From AC-49 sp963766605 (GTDB lineage: Bacteria; Actinomycetota; Thermoleophilia; Solirubrobacterales; Solirubrobacteraceae): a stretch of DNA of 64,000 bases. The position numbers were made by a program, and so were the translations under genes. Position 1 is the first letter of the stretch; every line of letters starts with the position of its first letter. A model generated the notes under the pieces. It was not told the DNA's origin and made no database searches. It saw only the letters and a list, made by a program, of their open reading frames with translations. This document shows, in pieces, positions 46,037 to 53,429 of this stretch. The stretch lies in assembly GCA_963766605.1 (NCBI GenBank), contig CAVYAT010000007.1, positions 682,001 through 746,000 of the forward strand. Reading direction: 5' to 3'.

Positions 46037-47212
46037 CTACAAAGACTCGATCTCGACCGGTTCGCCCGCCGCCAGCACGCCCGTGCCGCGGGTGACGATC
46101 GCCAGGCCGTCGGCGCCGAGCAGCGAGGACAGGATGTGCGAATCCTGGGGGCCGGTCGACGTCGCCTGCCCGGCGCTGATGCGCACCCGTACGCACTCGT
46201 CGCGATCGGGGTGGCGCGGCTGGTCGTGCGTCATCACGGCGCGGCCGCGCGGCGGGTAGGGCTCGGCGCCCTGGAGCCGGTTGATCGCCGGGCGAGCGAA
46301 CAGGATGAACGTGACGACAGCCGAGACGGGGTTGCCGGGCAGCCCGAACACCAGCGTCTGGTCGGAGTCGCGCACGCCGAACCAGATCGGGCGCCCGGGG
46401 CGGACGGCGACGCGCCAGAACGCCTCGCGGACGCCCAGCGCCTCGAGGGCCGGTTTGACGTGGTCGTGGGGGCCGACCGACACGCCGCCCGACAGGAGGA
46501 CGACATCCGCCTCGTCGAGCGCGTCGCCGATCGCCGCGCGTGTCGCCTGCGGGGTGTCGCGGGCGCGGCGCAGCGTGCCCACCTGCGCGCCGGCGCGGTG
46601 CGCCAGCGCGGCCAGCGAGAGCGAGTTGGACTCGTGGATCTGCCCCGGGGCCAGCGCCGCGCCCGGATCGGCGAGCTCGTCGCCGGTGGCGACGATCGCC
46701 ACCCGCGGGCGCAGCGCGCAGTGCAGCTCGCCGGCGCCGGCGGTCGCCGCCGAACCGATCTCGACCGGGCCCAGCCGGCGGCCGGCCTCGAGCACGAGCC
46801 GGCCGGTTTGGAGGTCGTCGCCGACGTGGCGGACGTTGGCGTCGGGCTCCACGTCGACGAGCGGGATCACGACGTCGCCGTCGACGTCGACGCGCTCGAC
46901 CTGGACGACCGCGTCGGCGCCGGTCGGCAGCATCGCTCCGGTCGAGATGCGGATCGCCTCGCCGGGGCCGACCGTCGCGCGTGCGGGCGCGCCGGCACGC
47001 GACTCGTCGACGATCGCCAGGCGCCGCTGGGCCGCCCCCGAGCGGACGGCGAAGCCGTCCATCGCGCTGTTGTCGAAGCCGGGAACGGAGTTGGCGGCGA
47101 CGACGTCGGCCGCGAGCACCCGGTCCAGCGCGCTGGAAAGCGGCACGACCTCGTCACCGAGCCGGCCGGTCTGGGACAGGACGATCTCGCGGGCCTCGTC
47201 GATTGACAGCAC
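46037..47212 (-). CDS. moeA: Molybdopterin molybdotransferase MoeA
   Basis: 391 residues. Inserts molybdate into adenylylated molybdopterin. Motifs are PGFDNSAMDGFAVRS, ISTGAMLPTGADAVVQ, RVAIVATGDEL, QIHESNSLSLAALA, LLSGGVSVGPHDHV and FGLPGNPVSAVVTF, with the C-terminal domain IV ending at LAAGEPVEIESL. GTG 47212 is taken as start. No other molybdenum cofactor gene lies in the window. Divergent from the degenerate GGDEF gene, 41 bases apart. Confidence 0.95.
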   Translation of the reverse strand: MLSIDEAREIVLSQTGRLGDEVVPLSSALDRVLAADVVAANSVPGFDNSAMDGFAVRSGAAQRRLAIVDESRAGAPARATVGPGEAIRISTGAMLPTGADAVVQVERVDVDGDVVIPLVDVEPDANVRHVGDDLQTGRLVLEAGRRLGPVEIGSAATAGAGELHCALRPRVAIVATGDELADPGAALAPGQIHESNSLSLAALAHRAGAQVGTLRRARDTPQATRAAIGDALDEADVVLLSGGVSVGPHDHVKPALEALGVREAFWRVAVRPGRPIWFGVRDSDQTLVFGLPGNPVSAVVTFILFARPAINRLQGAEPYPPRGRAVMTHDQPRHPDRDECVRVRISAGQATSTGPQDSHILSSLLGADGLAIVTRGTGVLAAGEPVEIESL

Positions 47213-47253
47213 CGGGCTATCTTCGCGTCCTTGAATGGTGGTATGCATCGCGC

Positions 47254-48243
47254 ATGTCCAGGGAGCCCCATCAGCGCGGCGGTCCGCGGCCCGTGGCCGG
47301 CGCCCCGCTCGAGGCCCTGGCCGACGGCGAGACGATCGCCAAGCGCTGGCTGATCGAGCTGATCGCCGCCGTGCCGCTGCACGTCGCCGGCGATCTGCCG
47401 GCGGGGGAGATGGCACGCCGTGGGCCGGTCGTGTGCGCGGCGCTGATCGCCGCGCTGAGCAGCGACGGCGCCCTGACGCGCCTGATCCACCACGGCGAGA
47501 CGGCGGCCGACGCGGCCGGCGCGCAGACCGCCTCGGACATGGTCGCCGCGATCGAGTCGCTCCGCGGGGCCGCGTGGGCCGAGATCGACGACGAGCTGCG
47601 CGCCGGCGACGCCGACCTGCGGACGGCACTGTCGGACCGTCTCGCCCACTGCTGCTCGGCGCTGCTGCAGTCGGCCTTCGAGACCGCCGCGGCGGCACCG
47701 CCGCTCAGTGACAACGGTGACGAGCCGGTGGTCGAACCGGCGCGGCCGGTGCACCGGCGCCGGCCGATCGTCCCGGCCGACGGCTCGGTCAAGATCACCT
47801 CGGGCCCCGAGGGCGAGCCGTGGCGCCCGGCGATCGAGAAGCGGCTCAAGCGCCACGCCTCCGACAGGCTCGCGTTCGCCGTGCTGGCGATCGAGGTCGA
47901 CGACCTCCAGCGGCTGATGGCGACCGGCGACGACGCCGCCGAGGCGATCGAGCTCGCCGAGCGAGCGATCAGCGCGACGCTGCGCCCGGGCGACGTGCTC
48001 GTCCGTGAGCACGCGGGGCGCTATTGGCTCGCCGCGCCGGAGACCGACGAGCTGGCGGCCCGGATCCTGGCCGAGCAGATGGCGACCGCGGTGGGGGACG
48101 CGGCCGAGCACCACGGCGCGCCGCTGACCGTGTCGGTCGGGATCGCCATCTGCCCGCAGCACGGCACCGAGGCCCAGGAGCTCGCAGCACACGCCGACGA
48201 GGCCGTGTTCGCCGCACGCGCCGCCGGTGTGCGCCTGGCGTAG
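47254..48243 (+). CDS. Protein with degenerate GGDEF domain
   Basis: 329 residues, soluble. The first 150 residues are helical (ETIAKRWLIELIAAVPLHVA, HGETAADAAGAQTASDMVAA) and unlike known sensors. The C-terminal 150 residues follow the GGDEF fold (RLAFAVLAIEVDDLQRL, RPGDVLVREHAGRYWLAAPE, TVSVGIAICPQHGTEAQEL, HADEAVFAARAAG), but the GGDEF loop itself is replaced by HAGRYW. It cannot be a normal cyclase; it may bind c-di-GMP or GTP or act through protein contacts. Confidence 0.8.
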   Translation: MSREPHQRGGPRPVAGAPLEALADGETIAKRWLIELIAAVPLHVAGDLPAGEMARRGPVVCAALIAALSSDGALTRLIHHGETAADAAGAQTASDMVAAIESLRGAAWAEIDDELRAGDADLRTALSDRLAHCCSALLQSAFETAAAAPPLSDNGDEPVVEPARPVHRRRPIVPADGSVKITSGPEGEPWRPAIEKRLKRHASDRLAFAVLAIEVDDLQRLMATGDDAAEAIELAERAISATLRPGDVLVREHAGRYWLAAPETDELAARILAEQMATAVGDAAEHHGAPLTVSVGIAICPQHGTEAQELAAHADEAVFAARAAGVRLA

Positions 48244-48254
48244 CGGCGCTTCTC

Positions 48255-48260
48255 TAACCT
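48255..48260 (+). promoter_or_regulatory. Putative -10 element of the lipoprotein gene
   Basis: TAACCT lies 8 bases before GTG 48269, with no Shine-Dalgarno between. It helps choose that start over one at 48227 inside the preceding gene. Confidence 0.35.
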
Positions 48261-48268
48261 CCCGCGCC

Positions 48269-48976
48269 GTGCTTCGCCGCTGCCTGGTTCCCCTGCTGGC
48301 CCTGCTCGCCCTCGCCGGCTGCGGGCGCACCGTCAGCACCGACGTGCGCGGCGGCGTGCTGACCGTCTACTCGGCATCGGCGCTGACCGGCCCGCAGGCC
48401 AAGACCGGCAGCGCGATCGTGACCGGCGAAAAGCTCGCGCTCGGCCAGCACCGCGGCGCGGTCGGCGACCTACTGGTCAAGTTCGTGGCGCTGGACTCTG
48501 CCCGCGGGGCGGCCACCGGCTTCGACCCGACCGTCGTCACCAACAACGCGCAGACGGTGGTCGGCGACTCGTCGGCGATCGCCTACCTCGGTGACACGGC
48601 GCCGCGCGCCACGAGCGTGTCGCTGCCGATCCTCAGCGCGTCACAGATCGCGGTGCTCAGCCCGACCGATCCCGACCCCGCGCTGACCGCGCCGCCGGCC
48701 GTCGTGGGTGCCCCGTACGTCCGCGGCGTGCGCACCGGCTACAGCCTCGCGCCGCTGAACGACGCGCGGATCTGGGCGCTTGCCGGTCCGCGCTTCAAGG
48801 CTGCGTTCCGGCGCACGTTCGGCGCCCCGCCGAGCGCCGACGCCGCGCGCGGCTACGTCGCCATGAACCTCGTGCTCGACGCGGTCAGGGCCGCGGGCCG
48901 CCAGGGGGGCGACCGCCACGGCGTGACCGAGGCGCTGCGGCCGGTCGTGCAGCGCGCGCTGACCGCGAAGAACTAG
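48269..48976 (+). CDS. Lipoprotein resembling a periplasmic binding protein
   Basis: 235 residues. The N-terminus is a lipoprotein signal (RRCLVPLLALLALAGC) with a lipobox LALAGC and acylated Cys. The mature part resembles one lobe of type 1 substrate-binding proteins (VLTVYSASALTGPQAKTGSAI, GDSSAIAYLGDTAPRATSVS, PILSASQIAVLSPTD, RGYVAMNLVLDAVRAAGRQ). Full-length family members have about 380 residues, so this is a compact or reduced form. No permease or ATPase genes are nearby. It converges with the RlpA-like gene, overlapping by four bases. Confidence 0.75.
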   Translation: MLRRCLVPLLALLALAGCGRTVSTDVRGGVLTVYSASALTGPQAKTGSAIVTGEKLALGQHRGAVGDLLVKFVALDSARGAATGFDPTVVTNNAQTVVGDSSAIAYLGDTAPRATSVSLPILSASQIAVLSPTDPDPALTAPPAVVGAPYVRGVRTGYSLAPLNDARIWALAGPRFKAAFRRTFGAPPSADAARGYVAMNLVLDAVRAAGRQGGDRHGVTEALRPVVQRALTAKN

Positions 48977-49734
48977 TCAGCAGTCGCCGGCGACGTGGTC
49001 TTCGCCGGCGTGCTCGACTTCGGCGCGCTGCCGGGGACGCTGACCGCGCCGATCCAGTTCTTGCCCGGCATCTGCAGCAGTTGCGCGGTGCGGTAGGTCA
49101 GGTCCCAGTGGGCGTGGTTGGCGTATGGGCCGCGGTCGACGACCGGGACGACGATCTTGCGACCGCCATAGGTCAGCGCGACCTCGGTCCCGCACGGCAG
49201 CGTGCGGTTGGCGACGCCGAGCGTCCGCTTGGTCAGCGTGTGGCCGCACGCCATCTTCTGGCCGAAGAACCCGGGGCCGTACCACGTGGCGATCGCCGGG
49301 GTGTAGATCATCATCATCGTCGCGTCGAGTGTCGCGACCGGGGCCGTCGTGGACACCGCGGCGAGCGGCGCGCTGTCGGGGCCGGCGTCGGCGACGGCCC
49401 GGACCGGGAACAGCCCGGCATGGTCGGCGTGCCACCGGGCGCTGAAGTTGCCGTTGAGGTCCGCGGTCGTCGTGGCGGTCTGCACCCACTCGCCGGTGCG
49501 CAGCTGGCGCTGGACGACCACCGCCTGGTTGGCGGCGTCGGGCAGCAGCCCGGTGAACGTGACGTCGGTGCCGACCATCGTCGTTCCCGTGCTCGTGATC
49601 TGCAGGCCCGGACCGGTCGGGAAGGCGGTCCCGCCGCCGCTGTCCTGCGCCCCTGCGAGCGCGGGAAACGCCGCCGCCGGCGCGAGGCAGGCGAGCACGA
49701 CGAGCAGCACATGCGTTCTGGGCGTCGGGGTCAT
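48973..49734 (-). CDS. Secreted RlpA-like double-psi beta-barrel protein
   Basis: 253 residues. A signal peptide (LLVVLACLAPAAAFPALAGA) is followed by an Ig-like beta domain (ATTTADLNGNFSARWHADHAG) and a C-terminal double-psi beta-barrel: ATWYGPGFFGQKMACGHTL, LGVANRTLPCGTEV, VVDRGPYANHAHWDLTYRTA with the Asp and His of the barrel. RlpA proteins cut glycan strands or bind peptidoglycan. Expression is under the c-di-AMP riboswitch directly upstream, placing it with the NlpC/P60 hydrolase at 14620 in a c-di-AMP-controlled cell-wall set. Confidence 0.88.
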   Translation of the reverse strand: MTPTPRTHVLLVVLACLAPAAAFPALAGAQDSGGGTAFPTGPGLQITSTGTTMVGTDVTFTGLLPDAANQAVVVQRQLRTGEWVQTATTTADLNGNFSARWHADHAGLFPVRAVADAGPDSAPLAAVSTTAPVATLDATMMMIYTPAIATWYGPGFFGQKMACGHTLTKRTLGVANRTLPCGTEVALTYGGRKIVVPVVDRGPYANHAHWDLTYRTAQLLQMPGKNWIGAVSVPGSAPKSSTPAKTTSPATAD

Positions 49735-49737
49735 ATG

Positions 49738-49884
49738 AGCGCCGGCCTACGGGGTGAGCTGTCGGGCTCGGGCCGTGGCCCTACTGCGTCACATGACGCC
49801 GATTCGCCCCCACGCGCCAAGATCCCGGCGCGTAATTGGTTCCCCCGCCCCAGGGGCGCAGGGCGCCCATGAGCTCGGCAGACG
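49738..49884 (-). promoter_or_regulatory. ydaO/yuaA-type c-di-AMP riboswitch
   Basis: Read on the minus strand, the leader of the RlpA-like gene has the conserved aptamer blocks in order: GGGCGGGGGAACCA near 49845, a GCGC stem, GGGGGCGAATCGGC near 49805, a GTCA-TGAC stem, GCAGTAGGG, a GGCC stem, then CCGAGCCCGACAGCTCACC and CCGTAGGCC ending about 49743. It ends within a few bases of the ATG, so c-di-AMP binding probably acts directly on translation initiation or on an overlapping structure. Confidence 0.87.
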
Positions 49885-49889
49885 GGCTC

Positions 49890-49895
49890 AGTATA
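49890..49895 (-). promoter_or_regulatory. -10 element of the RlpA riboswitch transcript
   Basis: TATACT on the minus strand, 5 of 6 matches to the consensus, lies just 5' of the aptamer; transcription would begin near 49883. No convincing -35. Confidence 0.5.
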
Positions 49896-49926
49896 TGCAG
49901 GATTACGACAACTGTGCCGTGCCCGC

Positions 49927-50340
49927 TCAGCGGTCGTCGCCGGCCCCGGCGGAGCCGCCGGACCCCGGCCGATACTCGGCCACGGTGCGCAGCGCGCGCA
50001 CGGCCAGCGAGACGCCGAGCCGCGCCAGCTCGAGCGCTGCCTGGGCGGCCGTCACGAGCAGGTCGCCGGACGCCGGATGCGGGTCGGGCTCGGGCACCGC
50101 GTAGCCCGCCGCGGGCGGGCCGTCGGGGCGCTGCGCGACCGGGTCGGGCGGGGTCAGGCTGGGAGCGGTGCGCCGCGGCGCCCGGGGCTTGGGCGCGGTC
50201 TTGGCCTTCGGCTTCGCCTTGGCCGCGGGCTTCGGTTTGGGGGTCTGGGGCGCGCCGTCGCGCTTGGCGCTGCGGCGCGCCGGGCGCGTGCGTGGCAGGT
50301 TGGCCAGGACGTCCTTGTCACCGGCCGGTTCGTCGCTCAT
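49927..50340 (-). CDS. Low-complexity Ala/Lys/Pro-rich protein
   Basis: 137 residues from ATG 50340. A basic, disordered stretch (KPKPAAKAKPKAKTAPKPR) follows an N-terminal SDEPAGDKDVLANLPRTRPA; the C-terminus has one amphipathic, hydrophobic helix (DLLVTAAQAALELARLGVS, LAVRALRTVAEYRPG). The Lys-Pro-Ala repeats resemble nucleic-acid-binding tails, but no domain is recognisable. It lies upstream of the RlpA riboswitch on the same strand. ATG 50358 is an alternative start. Confidence 0.6.
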   Translation of the reverse strand: MSDEPAGDKDVLANLPRTRPARRSAKRDGAPQTPKPKPAAKAKPKAKTAPKPRAPRRTAPSLTPPDPVAQRPDGPPAAGYAVPEPDPHPASGDLLVTAAQAALELARLGVSLAVRALRTVAEYRPGSGGSAGAGDDR

Positions 50341-50524
50341 GGACACATGATGGCCCATCCGCCGCCGCCGGTCGCCCTCCCGGCATCGGCTGCCGAGACG
50401 AAACTCTTACGAAGTCGGGGTCGCAACTTGAAACCACGGGCCGCGTTCGACGTATTGATCTCGAGGCCAACGGGTAAGTCCTCCCTCCTGGCGGTTATTT
50501 GCTACGCCCCACACGCGCGCACCG

Positions 50525-50553
50525 TTGACTTCAGAAAGTAAAGTAGCTATCCT
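50525..50553 (+). promoter_or_regulatory. Promoter of the primary sigma factor gene
   Basis: TTGACT (50525-50530), an exact 17-base spacer, and TATCCT (50548-50553): the best sigma70-type promoter in the window. Transcription would start near 50560, leaving a leader of about 94 bases before ATG 50654. Confidence 0.8.
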
Positions 50554-50562
50554 TCTCGTACA

Positions 50563-50576
50563 TACGCTCGAGCGTA
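50563..50576. promoter_or_regulatory. Perfect 14-bp palindrome at the rpoD transcription start
   Basis: TACGCTCGAGCGTA is fully self-complementary and falls at about +3 to +16 of the predicted transcript. It could be a repressor operator or fold as a hairpin at the mRNA 5' end. Confidence 0.45.
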
Positions 50577-50653
50577 GGGTTGCCACAAGTGGGCGCCTGA
50601 TGAGCAAGACCGGCAGGTATCGGGCGCGAGCCTGACCGAGAAATGGACGTTGA

Positions 50654-51757
50654 ATGTCAGTAGTGGAACTTCAGGAACTCGAAGAGGTCAAGGGACTGCT
50701 CGCCAAGGGGCAGCAGGTCGGCGTACTCACGTTCGGCGAGATCGTCAAGGCCGTCTCCGAGCTGGATCTCGACGAGGGTGATGTCGAGGAGCTGCACGGC
50801 TTCCTCGAGCGTCAGGAGATCGAGCTCGTCGACGACATCGACCCGGCCGTAGCGGCCAACGAGGTCGAGCGGGCTCCGGACAAGCGTGGGGGCCGGCGCC
50901 AGAAGAAGGCGACGCTCGACCTGCGACCGGACATGACCACCGACTCTCTTCAGCTGTTTCTGAAGGACATCGGCAAGGTCCGGCTGCTCACCGCGCAGGA
51001 AGAGGTCGATCTCGCCAAGCGCATCGAGCGCGGCGACCTCGACGCCAAGCAGAAGATGGTCGAGTCCAACCTGCGGCTCGTCGTCTCGATCGCGAAGAAC
51101 TACCGCAACCAGGGTCTGCCGTTCCTCGACCTGATCCAGGAGGGGACGCTGGGGCTGGTGCGTGCGGCCGAGAAGTTCGACTACCGCAAGGGCTTCAAGT
51201 TCTCGACCTACGCGACCTGGTGGATCCGCCAGGCGATCGCCCGTGCCCTGGCCGACAAGGCGCGCACGATCCGCATCCCGGTCCACGTCGTGGAGAAGCT
51301 CAACAAGATCGGCCGCGCGGAGCGCAAGCTGGTCACCGAGCTCGGCCGCGAGCCGACCGCGGAGGAGATCGCCGAAGTCACGGGGATCGATCCGGAAGAG
51401 GTCGACTCGATCAAGCGCTCGGCGCAGGCGCCGGTGTCGCTGGAGAAGCCGGTCGGCGACGAGGAGGAGTCGGAGTTCGGCCAGTTCATCGCCGACGAGC
51501 GCGCGGAGTCCCCGTACGAGCGCGCGGCCGAGATCCTCACCAAGGAGGCGCTGCGCGAGGCGCTGGAGAACCTCTCCTACCGCGAGCGTCGCGTCCTCGA
51601 GCTGCGTTACGGCCTGGGCGGGGAGCACCCGCGCACGCTGGACGAGGTCGGGCGCACGTTCAATGTGACGCGCGAACGCATCCGCCAGATCGAGAACCAG
51701 TCGCTGAAGAAGCTGCAGAGCCTCGCCGAGGCCCAGAAGCTGCGCGACGTCGCGTAG
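50654..51757 (+). CDS. rpoD: Primary sigma factor RpoD/SigA
   Basis: 367 residues. Region 1.2 (TTDSLQLFLKDIGKVRLLTA), region 2 (NLRLVVSIAKNYRNQGLPFL, DLIQEGTLGLVRAAEKFDY, KFSTYATWWIRQAIARAL with the -10-recognising helix), region 3 (TIRIPVHVVEKLNKI) and region 4 (RTLDEVGRTFNVTRERIRQI with the -35 helix-turn-helix) are complete. An N-terminal helical region 1.1 (LQELEEVKGLLAKGQQVG, LTFGEIVKAVSEL) supports the housekeeping factor rather than a stress sigma. The length suits primary factors of this phylum. Confidence 0.96.
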   Translation: MSVVELQELEEVKGLLAKGQQVGVLTFGEIVKAVSELDLDEGDVEELHGFLERQEIELVDDIDPAVAANEVERAPDKRGGRRQKKATLDLRPDMTTDSLQLFLKDIGKVRLLTAQEEVDLAKRIERGDLDAKQKMVESNLRLVVSIAKNYRNQGLPFLDLIQEGTLGLVRAAEKFDYRKGFKFSTYATWWIRQAIARALADKARTIRIPVHVVEKLNKIGRAERKLVTELGREPTAEEIAEVTGIDPEEVDSIKRSAQAPVSLEKPVGDEEESEFGQFIADERAESPYERAAEILTKEALREALENLSYRERRVLELRYGLGGEHPRTLDEVGRTFNVTRERIRQIENQSLKKLQSLAEAQKLRDVA

Positions 51758-51777
51758 ACCGATCGCAATCGCCTTTC

Positions 51778-51804
51778 CGAGGGGTCGCCGAGTGCGGCCC
51801 CTCG
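51778..51804 (+). terminator. Probable terminator after rpoD
   Basis: CGAGGGG (51778-51784) pairs with CCCCTCG (51798-51804), extended by CGC/GCG after one mismatch, and is followed by TCGTTGT. A palindrome (CATCCGGCCGGATG) follows. The T-tract is weak, so partial readthrough to pilT is possible. Confidence 0.55.
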
Positions 51805-51876
51805 TCGTTGTCCGGCCATCCGGCCGGATGCCGTGCAGAGCCTCAAGCTGAGGGCTGGGATGCCGATCCAAGGGGC

Positions 51877-53028
51877 GTGTTCGACATTGACGCTGCCCTG
51901 AAATTCCTTGTCGAAAGCGGTGGATCGGACCTTCATCTCAAGGTTCCGGCGATCCCCCAGATCCGCCTCAACGGCGACCTGAGGCCGATCTCCGGCGCGC
52001 CGCATCTGACGCCCGAGGACACCGAGGGATGTCTGCGCAAGATCCTGGACGACCCCGAGAAGCTCGGGGAGTTCATGACCGAGCGCGAGGTCGACTTCTC
52101 ATACTCGATCCGAAACGTCGCCCGCTTCCGCGTCAACGCCTTCTACCAGCGCGGCTCGGTCTCGCTGGTCTGTCGCGCGATCCCGTTCAAGATCTCGACG
52201 ATCGCCGACCTCCAGCTGCCCGACGCGATCCGCGAGCTGGCCGAGGAGGAGCGCGGCATCATCCTGCTGACCGGCACCACGGGCTCGGGTAAGTCGACGA
52301 CGCTCGCGGCGATGATCGACCACATGAACTCGACCCGCGCCCGCCACGTGGTCACGATCGAGGACCCGATCGAGTTCCTGCACACCGACAAGCTGTCGCT
52401 GATCAACCAGCGCGAGGTCGGGATGGACACCGTCTCGTTCCGCCGCGCCCTGCGCCGCGTCCTGCGCCAGGACCCGGACGTCATCCTCATCGGCGAGATG
52501 CGCGACGAGGAGACGGTCCAGACCGCCCTCAGCGCGGCCGAGACCGGCCACCTCGTGCTGTCGACCGTCCACACCGTCGACGCGACCGAGACGGTCAACC
52601 GCCTGATCGACTTCTTCCCGCCCCACCAGCACCAGCAGGTCCGCGCGATGATCGCCGGGACGCTCAAGGGCGCGGTCTCCCAGCGCCTGGTGCCCGGCGC
52701 GCGCGGCGGCCGCATCGCGGTCTGCGAGGTCCTCCGTACGACCGGCCGCGTCAAGGACATGATCATGGACCCGACCCAGACCGGCCGCCTGCACGAGGTC
52801 ATCACCGAGGGCGGCTACTACGGCATGCAGACGTTCGACCAGGCCCTGTTCGAGCATGTGAAGGCCGGCCGGATCTCGATGGATGAGGCGCTGCAGGCCG
52901 CGTCGAGCCCGCACGACTTCAAGCTGCTGATGGCCTCTGACGGCCGCCGCGGCACGACGATGGACGACCTGGCGCAGGCTGAGACCGAGCGCTCGGGCCA
53001 CCAAGGTTCGTCCACCGTTCTGCGCTGA
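51877..53028 (+). CDS. pilT: PilT/VirB11-family twitching ATPase
   Basis: 383 residues from GTG 51877. The N-terminal PAS-like domain (LVESGGSDLHLKV) leads to the hexameric ATPase: Walker A LLTGTTGSGKSTTLAA, Asp box TIEDPIEFLH, Walker B LIGEMRDEETVQTAL, His box HLVLSTVHTVDATE. The C-terminus has the AIR-like ARGGRIAVCEVL and EGGYYGMQTFDQAL stretches of true PilT retraction ATPases. No pilin, PilB, PilC or PilQ genes are near. Start choice rests on the SDLHLK domain limit; the frame is open further upstream into the rpoD terminator. Confidence 0.9.
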   Translation: MFDIDAALKFLVESGGSDLHLKVPAIPQIRLNGDLRPISGAPHLTPEDTEGCLRKILDDPEKLGEFMTEREVDFSYSIRNVARFRVNAFYQRGSVSLVCRAIPFKISTIADLQLPDAIRELAEEERGIILLTGTTGSGKSTTLAAMIDHMNSTRARHVVTIEDPIEFLHTDKLSLINQREVGMDTVSFRRALRRVLRQDPDVILIGEMRDEETVQTALSAAETGHLVLSTVHTVDATETVNRLIDFFPPHQHQQVRAMIAGTLKGAVSQRLVPGARGGRIAVCEVLRTTGRVKDMIMDPTQTGRLHEVITEGGYYGMQTFDQALFEHVKAGRISMDEALQAASSPHDFKLLMASDGRRGTTMDDLAQAETERSGHQGSSTVLR

Positions 53029-53055
53029 ATCCTCGCGCCGCCGCGCTTCATTCGG

Positions 53056-53061
53056 TAAAGT
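53056..53061 (+). promoter_or_regulatory. Putative -10 element of the HxlR gene
   Basis: TAAAGT lies 8 bases before ATG 53070 without a Shine-Dalgarno between; a leaderless start is likely. The short upstream gap to pilT is rich in T compared with its surroundings. Confidence 0.35.
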
Positions 53062-53069
53062 TTTGGCCT

Positions 53070-53417
53070 ATGCCGGTTGATGAAACGTGCCCGGTCTGCC
53101 GCACGGCGGAGATCGTGTGCGGTAAGTGGACGCTGTTGCTGGTCCGCGACCTGGCGGAAGGCTGCTCGCGCTTTTGCGAGCTGGAGCGCTCGCTTGCCGG
53201 CATCAGCCCCCGCACGCTCTCGCTGCGCCTGCGGGCCCTCGAGGAGGAGGGCATCGTCGAGCGTCACACGTACCCGGAGGTCCCGCCGCGGGTCGAGTAC
53301 TCGCTGACCGACAAGGGCCGCGCGCTGCTGCCGATCGTCGAGGGCATGCGCAGCTACGGCACGCTCTGGCTCAGTGAAGAGCCGGCTGACACGCCGGCCG
53401 AGCCCGTCGCCGCGTAG
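53070..53417 (+). CDS. HxlR-family winged-helix regulator
   Basis: 115 residues. The fold is seen in CGKWTLLLVRDLAEGCSRF, ELERSLAGISPRTLSLRLRA, LEEEGIVERHTYPEVPPR and EYSLTDKGRALLPI, the standard HxlR signature. Five cysteines in the first 40 residues (ETCPVCRTAE, VCGKW, GCSRFC) are suitable for thiol-based redox or aldehyde sensing as in HypR/HxlR members. Target genes unknown; the NlpC/P60 gene converges downstream. Confidence 0.92.
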   Translation: MPVDETCPVCRTAEIVCGKWTLLLVRDLAEGCSRFCELERSLAGISPRTLSLRLRALEEEGIVERHTYPEVPPRVEYSLTDKGRALLPIVEGMRSYGTLWLSEEPADTPAEPVAA

Positions 53418-53429
53418 CGCGCCGGATTC

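Larger units (their letters stand above)
50341..50653. other. Long intergenic region upstream of the primary sigma factor
   Basis: About 310 bases without a credible gene and visibly richer in A/T than the surroundings. It contains a near-consensus sigma70 promoter at 50525 and a perfect palindrome at 50563. The remainder (50341-50520) shows no RNA structure or ORF I can support. Confidence 0.6.
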
